A stretch of DNA of 29,432 bases, from IMG/VR virus record IMGVR_UViG_3300030118_003786, positions 1 to 29,432 of that record. One strand, 5' to 3'. Shown here one piece after another: positions 1-5,537 of the stretch. The translations under genes were made by a program, and so were the position numbers. This stretch comes from a virus. Positions within the stretch are counted from its first letter, which is position 1, and each line of letters begins with the position of its first letter. The notes beneath the pieces are model-generated. The model was not told the origin of the DNA, searched no databases, and saw nothing but the letters and a program-made list of their open reading frames with translations.

Positions 1-87
1 ACAACAATGGCAAGGTTGGAAGACAGCACTGAAACCAAGTCACGAACCTATTGTGATGGCAAGGAAGCCTTTTAAAGGTTCAACCAT
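1..87. repeat. Terminal near-repeat, left copy
   Basis: These 87 bases match the last 87 bases of the window (29346-29432) except at positions 38-40, 70 and 73. Both copies lie in the same methyltransferase reading frame. The differences are AGT/TCA (both Ser), CCT/CCG (both Pro) and TTT/TTC (both Phe), so every one is silent. This looks like strain-level variation at the joint of a circular map rather than sequencing error. A second tandem methyltransferase copy is the alternative. Confidence 0.9.
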
Positions 88-1087
88 AGACAATGTATTG
101 ACACACGGTGTTGGAGCACTCAACATTGATGCCACAAGGATTAAATGGGATGAAAAAGCACAAGCCCGCATAGAAAACAGCAACAGCAATGGTGGCATTA
201 AGATAGGACACGGCATCTCTAAATATGGAAGCATAGGAGAAGATGTTGGAGTAACTGAAGACAAGGCTCTGCTTAATGAACAAGGTAGGTTTCCATCGAA
301 TGTGATAGGTGAAGTGGCAGAAGGTTATCAAAAGTATTTCTATTGTCCCAAAGTGTCAAGGCGAGAAAGACATTGTGGATTTGAACAACAAGGACCCACA
401 CAAGCAGAAATGTTAGAACTGATGGGCGGACATTATATTGATGCCCCTATAAATCAAAATGTTTGGTTGCCTCGTATTGGCAACATTAAAATACACGGAC
501 TCAAACACGAGTATGAAAAATGGTCTAAAAACAAAGACCCCCTCGCACACATTCCAGCACCATTTGGTGATGTAAAAGGTGCTTATCAAAATGGAGAAAG
601 ATTTGCGGCAGTTCATCAGAAACTACAAGACCCCCTCTATAATGATGATGGAACAAAAAATAGTGGTATAAAAGGTGATTTTTGGTCGAACAATATGGCA
701 GATTATGGACACAATAAAAAAGACCCCCTCGCACACATTGATGTGGTAAATCAAGGTGGCCCTAAAGGTTTGATAGGCCCCGATGGCAAAATGAATCACC
801 ATAGAGCCAGTCAAATACAAGTGGGCAACAATCACCCCACCGTAAAGCCTGTTGAACTGATGAAGTATTTGATACGATTGGTAACACCTGCCAACTCACA
901 TGTATTGGATCCTTTCTGCGGCAGTGGTAGCACAGGCATGGCGGCAGTGGAACTGGGGCACACATTCACAGGAATAGAACTGGATGCCAACTATGTTGAA
1001 ATAGCCAAACGAAGAATAGAAGGTTGGAACAAACCTCGAGAAACAGGCAACACATATGATGAACTGTTCGAGGAACACGATGCCTAG
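2..1087 (+). CDS. DNA methyltransferase (beta class, N6-adenine/N4-cytosine), C-terminal part
   Basis: This is the C-terminal part of a DNA methyltransferase whose first part lies at 28891-29432. Joining 28891-29432 to 88-1087 gives 1542 nt, an intact frame of 513 residues. The frame is open at the left edge (the opening residues read QQWQGWKTALKPSHEPIVMA). The SAM-binding motif DPFCGSGSTG is at 908-937, preceded by the HPTVKPVELM element. The catalytic DPPY is in the N-terminal part, so the order is DPPY then FxGxG, which defines the beta class. The middle third is the expected target-recognition region and carries three degenerate 31-residue repeats. Such phage enzymes modify phage DNA, often to evade restriction; no partner endonuclease is visible. 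Base specificity cannot be read from the sequence. Confidence 0.93.
   Translation, partial: QQWQGWKTALKPSHEPIVMARKPFKGSTIDNVLTHGVGALNIDATRIKWDEKAQARIENSNSNGGIKIGHGISKYGSIGEDVGVTEDKALLNEQGRFPSNVIGEVAEGYQKYFYCPKVSRRERHCGFEQQGPTQAEMLELMGGHYIDAPINQNVWLPRIGNIKIHGLKHEYEKWSKNKDPLAHIPAPFGDVKGAYQNGERFAAVHQKLQDPLYNDDGTKNSGIKGDFWSNNMADYGHNKKDPLAHIDVVNQGGPKGLIGPDGKMNHHRASQIQVGNNHPTVKPVELMKYLIRLVTPANSHVLDPFCGSGSTGMAAVELGHTFTGIELDANYVEIAKRRIEGWNKPRETGNTYDELFEEHDA
533..811 (+). repeat. Three degenerate 93-bp tandem units inside the methyltransferase
   Basis: The decamer agaccccctc occurs at 535, 628 and 721, exactly 93 bp (31 codons) apart each time. The encoded units begin KDPLAHI, QDPLYND and KDPLAHI, and each has a KG dipeptide near position 15-17. 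The first and third units share 21 identical bases from the repeat start. The repeat sits in the probable target-recognition region, about residues 330-420 of the joined protein. Confidence 0.75.
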
Positions 1088-1355
1088 ACCACAGCACTAT
1101 ACCAGATTACACAACACTTTAAAGTCAGGTGACATGTGTGAAACATTGGCATTGGGTTCAGACCACATGTATGGTATCAAATATAATGAACAGTGGGTAA
1201 CCATATGCAAAGAAGACACATTTAGATTGTGCAAGGGCCAATCATATCGCAAATATACCAGATTGTTTTTTGCTACTCGTAAGTCAGCACAAACACAATG
1301 TGATAATTTAAACAATATGTTTAAAACTAATCAATACAAAGTTACCAAAGTATAA
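1080..1355 (+). CDS. Hypothetical protein (91 aa)
   Basis: Not recognised. The ATG at 1080 overlaps the methyltransferase stop by 8 bp, the close coupling typical of co-transcribed phage genes. An in-frame ATG at 1056 lies deeper inside the methyltransferase and is less likely. The product begins MPRPQHYTRLHNTLKSGDMC and is basic, with no membrane segment or clear domain. The middle (DHMYGIKYNEQWVTICKED) looks like a small folded beta-rich unit, but this is only an impression. The coupling suggests it is made with the methyltransferase and might be an accessory to it. Confidence 0.7.
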   Translation: MPRPQHYTRLHNTLKSGDMCETLALGSDHMYGIKYNEQWVTICKEDTFRLCKGQSYRKYTRLFFATRKSAQTQCDNLNNMFKTNQYKVTKV

Positions 1356-1399
1356 ACACATCAAAATTCACCTATAATCCAGGGTATTTTTGGTGTTTT
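1354..1399 (+). terminator. Possible weak terminator hairpin
   Basis: AAACAC (1354-1359) and CAAAA (1362-1366) can pair with TTTTG (1388-1392) and GTGTTT (1393-1398), with a 2-nt bulge. The T-rich tail is short. It lies between the methyltransferase/1080 transcript and the next promoter, where a terminator would be expected, but the stem is AT-rich and weak. Confidence 0.35.
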
Positions 1400-1417
1400 A
1401 TGTAAATACAATAGCAG

Positions 1418-1447
1418 TTGACAAACTTTGTTGTCATATGCTACAAT
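1418..1447 (+). promoter_or_regulatory. Sigma70-type promoter: TTGACA-N18-TACAAT
   Basis: A perfect -35 box TTGACA (1418-1423) and a near-consensus -10 box TACAAT (1442-1447), 18 bp apart, lie 25 bp upstream of the start codon of the 1473 gene. A Shine-Dalgarno aaaggag follows. This is one of several TTGACA promoters in front of the non-structural genes. Confidence 0.8.
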
Positions 1448-1472
1448 AAAAATAAACTAAAAGGAGAAACAA

Positions 1473-1769
1473 ATGACTAAAAATAAAATGTATGTTTGGA
1501 GAATAGGAGAACACAAAGATGGTGGACTTTATACTGTTGCTTCAAAAGAGTTAAGGGAATTAGACCTTGCTCGTTACAACAAAATCAAAAAAGATGATAA
1601 TATTGAATTGTATGCATTCATCCAATACTTATCAAAAACATATTTAACCAAATACAAGGGTGATATTTCCATAAGTGAATATGCTTCATATGAAGATTGT
1701 ATGAGGAATATAAACCAAAAAGGACATGACATAAAATTTGAAAGTCATGAAGCCCCTACTCAACACTAA
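1473..1769 (+). CDS. Hypothetical protein (98 aa), promoter-proximal small gene
   Basis: Not recognised. The start is well supported: a consensus promoter at 1418-1447 and the Shine-Dalgarno aaaggagaaac just upstream of the ATG. The product opens MTKNKMYVWRIGEHKDGGLY and is soluble, rich in charged residues and tyrosine, with no cysteine motif except a single Cys near the end and no membrane segment. First in its transcript, small and strongly expressed by its signals, it fits an early host-takeover protein, but nothing in the sequence shows a function. Confidence 0.85.
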   Translation: MTKNKMYVWRIGEHKDGGLYTVASKELRELDLARYNKIKKDDNIELYAFIQYLSKTYLTKYKGDISISEYASYEDCMRNINQKGHDIKFESHEAPTQH

Positions 1770-1782
1770 AGGTTATAGTCAA

Positions 1783-1816
1783 GTAAGCCTCTGCTCCTAA
1801 CATTCCAGGGGCTTAC
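1783..1816 (+). other. 11-bp stem-loop between the 1473 and FkbM genes
   Basis: GTAAGCCTCTG (1783-1793) pairs with CAGGGGCTTAC (1806-1816), eleven pairs including one G-T, around a 12-nt loop. No T-run follows, so it is not a standard terminator. It lies 18 bp before the next start codon, which has no obvious Shine-Dalgarno, so it could affect translation of the methyltransferase gene or act as an RNA-stability element. Confidence 0.6.
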
Positions 1817-1833
1817 ACAACAAAAAAACAAGC

Positions 1834-2709
1834 ATGGAAATACAAACAATCACAACCAAAACTGGCAGATGTTATGCAATTGAAAAAGATGATAAACTGT
1901 ATGCTCAAAGATTGAGTGCAGGGTCAATGCATTATCAACTCACCAACATAAGATTTGGTGCTGAAATATGTCTTGCCAAAGGCTCTGTTGATACCATAAT
2001 TGATGTGGGTATGAATGTGGGCATGAACACAGTGGAGTATGGCACATTTGCTCGCAGAGTGATTGGCTTTGAACCCACACCGGAAATATTTAATTTAGCA
2101 ATACAAAACATCACACACAACACATTGAATTGGAATGACGAACTGCCTTACATATGGGATTGGAGTCGCAAGATCACTGCTGACATCCACACACACAAAG
2201 TTGGACTCAGTGATACAGCTGGCACATTTAAATTTATCAGCCATCCTAGGAACAGAGGACACAACCACAAATACAATGGCAGAAGACAAACTGAAAAAGA
2301 CATGTTCGATGGTGAGATGAAAAGATTAGATGATTATGCATTCACTGGCATTGACTATATCAAAATAGACACCGAAGGACATGAATTACCACTGTTGCAA
2401 GGTGGTGCAAAAACCATTGATGGCAATAGACCAGTGGTGCAGTGCGAGATTATGCCAGATCAGTGTCGTCGTTATGATTACATTGCCATGGACTTGTGGC
2501 AGTTCTTTACAGAAAGAGATTATCGCATATTCACACGAGATGGTGTTGAAAGAGCTATGGTGGATATGGAAATAAGATTTTTAGGTGCAGACAAAAGATT
2601 TAGAATGTTTCACCAAGGACAAGAAATAGTAAGACAAATGGACTATTGGTTTGTGCCAGCGGAACATCCATGGATCCAAAACAATCCAAAATATCGATTG
2701 TTTGCATGA
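1834..2709 (+). CDS. FkbM-family SAM-dependent methyltransferase
   Basis: A 291-residue protein with the two landmark motifs of the FkbM family: the SAM-binding strand and glycine loop TIIDVGMNVGMNT at residues 54-66, with acidic E80 in the next strand (VIGFEPTP), and YIKIDTEGHELPLLQGG at about 175-191. FkbM proteins O-methylate small molecules, sugars or lipids. In phages they may modify host surface glycans or a virion component; the substrate here is unknown. No Shine-Dalgarno is evident before the ATG, and a stem-loop lies just upstream. It is probably transcribed from the 1418 promoter. It is a clear accessory gene, not needed for virion assembly by known logic. Confidence 0.88.
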   Translation: MEIQTITTKTGRCYAIEKDDKLYAQRLSAGSMHYQLTNIRFGAEICLAKGSVDTIIDVGMNVGMNTVEYGTFARRVIGFEPTPEIFNLAIQNITHNTLNWNDELPYIWDWSRKITADIHTHKVGLSDTAGTFKFISHPRNRGHNHKYNGRRQTEKDMFDGEMKRLDDYAFTGIDYIKIDTEGHELPLLQGGAKTIDGNRPVVQCEIMPDQCRRYDYIAMDLWQFFTERDYRIFTRDGVERAMVDMEIRFLGADKRFRMFHQGQEIVRQMDYWFVPAEHPWIQNNPKYRLFA

Positions 2710-2815
2710 ATCTAATTGTGTTGTGGATAACATTACACACAAGTTAGGAAACAGTGAGATAATGTTTTCAAGTCATATTTTCTTATTTGGATATGGCGAT
2801 CTGGAAAAAAGAAGT

Positions 2816-2874
2816 GTGTTGCATTCACAACACTAGATACTAAATGTAGTCAATCTCACCACTACATATAGTAT
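2816..2874 (+). other. Two stacked stem-loops in the FkbM 3' region
   Basis: Hairpin 1 is GTGTTG (2816-2821) with CAACAC (2828-2833). Hairpin 2 is ATACTA-A-ATGTAGT (2837-2850) with ACTACAT-A-TAGTAT (2861-2874), thirteen pairs with one A-A mismatch and a 10-nt loop. They stand directly before the terminator at 2878. The 2710-2877 stretch holds no convincing gene, so this may be a structured 3' UTR or a small RNA released from the FkbM transcript. Confidence 0.6.
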
Positions 2875-2877
2875 TGC

Positions 2878-2922
2878 AAAAACCCCCATTTTTCTTTAGT
2901 CATTTTGATGGGGGTTTTTTTT
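2878..2922 (+). terminator. Strong intrinsic terminator
   Basis: AAAAACCCCCAT (2878-2889) is perfectly complementary to ATGGGGGTTTTT (2908-2919), and the T-run continues to 2922. The stem has a GC core and the expected U-tract, so it should end the transcript that carries the 1473 and FkbM genes. A new promoter begins three bases later. Confidence 0.9.
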
Positions 2923-2924
2923 GG

Positions 2925-2955
2925 TTGACAGAATCTAAAAAGATGTTATTATAAT
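2925..2955 (+). promoter_or_regulatory. Sigma70-type promoter: TTGACA with TATTAT/TATAAT -10
   Basis: TTGACA (2925-2930) is followed after 16 bp by TATTAT (2947-2952), which overlaps TATAAT (2950-2955, spacing 19). The block agatgttattata and the following TATAAAC are shared with the promoter at 3792, so the two look like related copies. Confidence 0.8.
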
Positions 2956-2982
2956 ACTATAAACTAAAAAATGGAGAACAAA

Positions 2983-3243
2983 ATGACTAAACAAGAACTA
3001 AACGAGTTGGCTAAACTAGACCAACAATACACCCAACAATTTTATGATTTTATCAATGCCAAATTCAAAAATGGTGGTGATTCTGTAGTGGTATCACTTG
3101 ATGAATTAGAGAATTTGTTTATGCACAAATCACGAACTGAAATGATGATTCGTTTGTTGAACACCAAAACTGTCGAAAACGATAAAGTTGCTGATGTGAG
3201 AATAGATCAAGTTAAATTTAATTCACACAAGGAGGCAAAATGA
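2983..3243 (+). CDS. Hypothetical protein (86 aa)
   Basis: Not recognised. The ATG at 2983 is preferred over the in-frame ATG at 2971 because GGAG (2973-2976) then falls at Shine-Dalgarno distance and the leader matches those of the 1473 and 3852 genes. The product opens MTKQELNELAKLDQQYTQQF and is mainly alpha-helical in appearance, acidic and soluble, with a central DSVVVSLDELENLF segment. It is first in a four-gene run (2983, 3240, 3557, 3621), with 4-bp overlaps or closer. A short regulator or host-interaction protein is possible, but no motif proves it. Confidence 0.8.
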   Translation: MTKQELNELAKLDQQYTQQFYDFINAKFKNGGDSVVVSLDELENLFMHKSRTEMMIRLLNTKTVENDKVADVRIDQVKFNSHKEAK

Positions 3244-3560
3244 CACAACTACAAAGAACTACATTTAAACAAATGTATTACAAGTATGGCGGCACTTGGG
3301 GTTTAGGCGACATGACTATTGATTATGCTCGTTTGGTATCACTGTTTGGTGAGCCTGATGCTGGTGATGGTGACAAAACAGATGCTGAATGGAGATTTAT
3401 TTTCAAAGATCAACCACTCACTATTTACAACTACAAAACTGGTATCAATTACAGAAAGCACCGTGGCTCTGCTACAGAGGACATTAAATTATGGCACATC
3501 GGTGGCAATGATGCAACAGATGTTGAAGCCTTCAAAAAGTTATTAGAGGAGGCCAATTGA
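3240..3560 (+). CDS. Conserved-type phage hypothetical protein (106 aa)
   Basis: ATGA overlap with the previous stop and an upstream aaggagg Shine-Dalgarno support the start. The core (LFGEPDAGDGDKTDAEWRF, then LTIYNYKTGINYRKHRG, then IKLWHIGG) resembles, from memory, a widespread phage protein of unknown function with a DAEW strand, an IYNWK strand and a WHIGG end. The pattern suggests a compact beta-rich fold of about 100 residues. I do not know a function; the family is common among small early or accessory genes of marine phages. Confidence 0.82.
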   Translation: MTQLQRTTFKQMYYKYGGTWGLGDMTIDYARLVSLFGEPDAGDGDKTDAEWRFIFKDQPLTIYNYKTGINYRKHRGSATEDIKLWHIGGNDATDVEAFKKLLEEAN

Positions 3561-3628
3561 AAATCACCGTTATATCAATATTGGTGATATATTGGATAAT
3601 CATAATAGGAGCAACATGGTATGGATGA
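3557..3628 (+). CDS. 23-residue membrane peptide
   Basis: A TTG start at 3557 overlaps the previous stop (ATTGA) and is preceded at 4 nt by a very strong Shine-Dalgarno, agaggagg. The peptide reads MKITVISILVIYWIIIIGAT and ends WYG, and nearly all of it is one hydrophobic transmembrane segment. It overlaps the next start (ATG at 3621) by 8 bp, so it bridges the two neighbouring genes without a gap. The arrangement argues for real translation. Its role could be inner-membrane interference, superinfection exclusion or lysis help; none is shown. It could also be only a coupling leader. Confidence 0.6.
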   Translation: MKITVISILVIYWIIIIGATWYG

Positions 3629-3806
3629 TAAAAAACAATTAGAATTATTTGAACCTTATGAATTGGATCCCCACAAATCATATCAACAATTTATGTGGAC
3701 GAAGAATGGACACCAAACCATATATTGGCCTACACAACAAGAATGGAATGAAATGTGTGAAAACCGTGAAACATTTTCTTCCAAAAAAGACTTGACAAAT
3801 ACTTGA
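3621..3806 (+). CDS. Hypothetical protein (61 aa)
   Basis: Not recognised. The start ATG at 3621 has AGGAG about 10 nt upstream and overlaps the end of the 23-residue peptide. The product starts MDDKKQLELFEPYELDPHKS and is rich in aromatic residues (YQQFMW, TIYWPTQQEW), with no membrane segment. The promoter for the 3852 gene lies inside its 3' end (TTGACA at 3792), so the -35 box is also coding sequence. No function is proposed. Confidence 0.75.
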   Translation: MDDKKQLELFEPYELDPHKSYQQFMWTKNGHQTIYWPTQQEWNEMCENRETFSSKKDLTNT

Positions 3807-3819
3807 AAGATGTTATTAT
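3792..3819 (+). promoter_or_regulatory. Sigma70-type promoter: TTGACA-N16-TATTAT
   Basis: TTGACA (3792-3797) and TATTAT (3814-3819) are 16 bp apart. The context aaagatgttattata, a few bases, then TATAAAC repeats that of the 2925 promoter. It overlaps the end of the 3621 gene and serves the 3852 gene. Confidence 0.8.
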
Positions 3820-3851
3820 AGTATTATAAACAAAACAAAAAGGAGAACACA

Positions 3852-4097
3852 ATGGATAGAAATTACGAAGCATATCCGGATAAAGCAGGGTATATACAAA
3901 TTGAAGATAACAGAAGCAAAGACTTATTAATATACAAAGTGGATAACATAAGATCTTATGCAAAGTTTCATTTTAGAGGTGAAAATACCGTAAGGGCAAA
4001 TATATACATACCAAATATAAGACCACTGCCAAATTACGAAAAACATAAGATACAAAATTTAACATATCCTTATCCGGATTTGTATAAAGAAATTTAG
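3852..4097 (+). CDS. Hypothetical protein (81 aa)
   Basis: Not recognised. A dedicated promoter (3792) and the Shine-Dalgarno aaaggagaac support the start. The product opens MDRNYEAYPDKAGYIQIEDN and is basic, rich in Tyr, Asn and Lys, with alternating polar and hydrophobic residues suggesting beta strands; there is no membrane segment. The stop codon is itself part of a stem-loop (4094-4126). It is the last gene before the structural operon and may be made early, separately from the virion proteins. Confidence 0.8.
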   Translation: MDRNYEAYPDKAGYIQIEDNRSKDLLIYKVDNIRSYAKFHFRGENTVRANIYIPNIRPLPNYEKHKIQNLTYPYPDLYKEI

Positions 4098-4177
4098 AGG
4101 GGTTTAGTTTTCCATATCCTCTCTAATAGTTAGGTAAGTTAATCGGGTATGTCATAATACTTGCCTCACTACCTAAC
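4094..4177 (+). other. Two stem-loops in the terminase leader
   Basis: Stem 1 is TTAGAGGG (4094-4101) with CC-T-CTCTAA (4118-4126), with one bulged T. Stem 2 is GTTAGGTA (4129-4136) with TACCTAAC (4170-4177), 8 perfect pairs. Inside stem 2 lies TGTCATAAT (4150-4158), which fits an extended -10 element (TGn then CATAAT) with a poor -35. The 190 bases between the 3852 gene and terminase hold no gene; they hold these stems and the duplicated terminator stem that follows. Confidence 0.55.
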
Positions 4178-4184
4178 TACCACG

Positions 4185-4267
4185 AAGGGCACTCTTATTA
4201 TGATCTTTATTGGAGAGTGCCTTTAAGGGCACTCTTATTATGAACCTTAGGAGAGTGCCCTTTTTTT
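4185..4267 (+). terminator. Tandemly duplicated terminator stem before the large terminase
   Basis: The sequence aagggcactcttattatga occurs at 4185 and again exactly 40 bp later at 4225. Each copy heads a stem: 4185-4195 with 4214-4224 (11 pairs, one G-T) and 4225-4235 with 4252-4262 (11 pairs). Only the second is followed by a T-run (4261-4267), making it a strong intrinsic terminator. The first arm can also pair with the second closing arm. Terminase starts 19 bp later, so read-through, antitermination or a promoter inside the leader is needed. Confidence 0.85.
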
Positions 4268-4285
4268 ACGGCATAAATATCTGTA

Positions 4286-5527
4286 ATGCCGTTATCACCC
4301 GCACAAAAGACCATAGCAGACAGCAACAAGAGATTTAGAGTCCTTGTTTCAGGTAGAAGATTTGGTAAGACACATCTGGCTATCCGTGAACTTTGCAAGG
4401 CGGCAACTCTGCCAAATCGCAAGGTATTTTATGTGGCACCATCATACAGAATGGCAAAACAAATTGTGTGGGAACAACTCAAAAAGAAACTGAGAGAATT
4501 AAGATGGGCAGATAGGATTAATGAAAGTGATCTAAGCATCAAACTAATCAATGGCAGTTTAATTTGTTTGAGAGGTGCTGACAATGAAGATAGTTTAAGA
4601 GGTGTTGGATTGGACTTTATCGTGTTGGATGAGTTTGCAGACATTGATGCCAAAGCATGGCACGAAGTGCTTAGGCCCACACTGTCAGACACTGGTGGCA
4701 GTGCTTTATTTTGTGGCACACCCAAAGGCATTGGTAATTGGGCATATGACATATTCCAACATTCCAAAACAGATGTTGACAATTGGCAATCGTTCCAGTA
4801 TACTACGATAGAAGGTGGGCAAGTTCCACAACAAGAGATTGAACAAGCACAACAGGATTTAGATGCAAGAACATTTAAACAAGAATATGAAGCCTCTTTT
4901 GAAACTTATTCAGGCACCATATACTATAACTACACTCAAGACTCTGTATATAAAGAGGATAAAACACCATTAAAAGATGCCAAACACATTTATATTGGTA
5001 TGGACTTTAACATTGATCCTATGAGTGCATGTGTGGCAGTAAAAACACAAAAAGGTTTGGTTGTGATAGATGAAATAAGCATATATGGAAGCAACACAGA
5101 TGAAATGGTAGATGAAATACGAACAAGATATCCCCAAAAGCATATCATGGTGTTTCCAGATCCAGCATCAAGGCAGAGAAAAACATCAGCCGGTGGTAGA
5201 ACAGATTTAAGCATATTGGTGAATGCTGGTTTTAATGTAAAAGCCAAATCACAACATCCTGCTGTGAGAGATAGAATAAATGCAGTCAATTCTGCACTCA
5301 AATCCGCGGATGGGCAACAAAAATTATGGATAACACCCAACTGCAAACAAGTGATTAGATCACTGTCAAGACAAATATACAAACCAGGCACATCACAACC
5401 CGACAACAATGAAAACTTGTCGCACATGAATGATGCATTAGGATATATGGTAGAATACCTATATCCCGTGACGAGAAACCGTATAAATACAAATGCACCA
5501 ACTACCTGGACAATGAAAGTAAAATAG
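4286..5527 (+). CDS. terL: Terminase large subunit
   Basis: The DNA-packaging motor ATPase and nuclease, 413 residues. Motifs are in order: Walker A SGRRFGKT at 22-29, Walker B FIVLDE at 111-116, coupling motif LFCGTPKG at 141-148, then the RNase-H-like nuclease with IGMDFNIDP (first catalytic Asp D240), FPDPAS and a late NDALGY segment with the final acidic residue. It docks on the portal during packaging and works with the small subunit at 28415. The length is normal to slightly short for the family. The ATG has no evident Shine-Dalgarno and lies 19 bp after a terminator T-run, so its expression is probably regulated by read-through or by leader structure. Confidence 0.97.
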   Translation: MPLSPAQKTIADSNKRFRVLVSGRRFGKTHLAIRELCKAATLPNRKVFYVAPSYRMAKQIVWEQLKKKLRELRWADRINESDLSIKLINGSLICLRGADNEDSLRGVGLDFIVLDEFADIDAKAWHEVLRPTLSDTGGSALFCGTPKGIGNWAYDIFQHSKTDVDNWQSFQYTTIEGGQVPQQEIEQAQQDLDARTFKQEYEASFETYSGTIYYNYTQDSVYKEDKTPLKDAKHIYIGMDFNIDPMSACVAVKTQKGLVVIDEISIYGSNTDEMVDEIRTRYPQKHIMVFPDPASRQRKTSAGGRTDLSILVNAGFNVKAKSQHPAVRDRINAVNSALKSADGQQKLWITPNCKQVIRSLSRQIYKPGTSQPDNNENLSHMNDALGYMVEYLYPVTRNRINTNAPTTWTMKVK

Positions 5528-5537
5528 AGGACACAGC

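Noticed and set aside
1056-1079. Earlier start of the 1080 gene
   Set aside because: It would overlap the methyltransferase by 32 bp without a better ribosome-binding site; the start at 1080 gives the usual short overlap.
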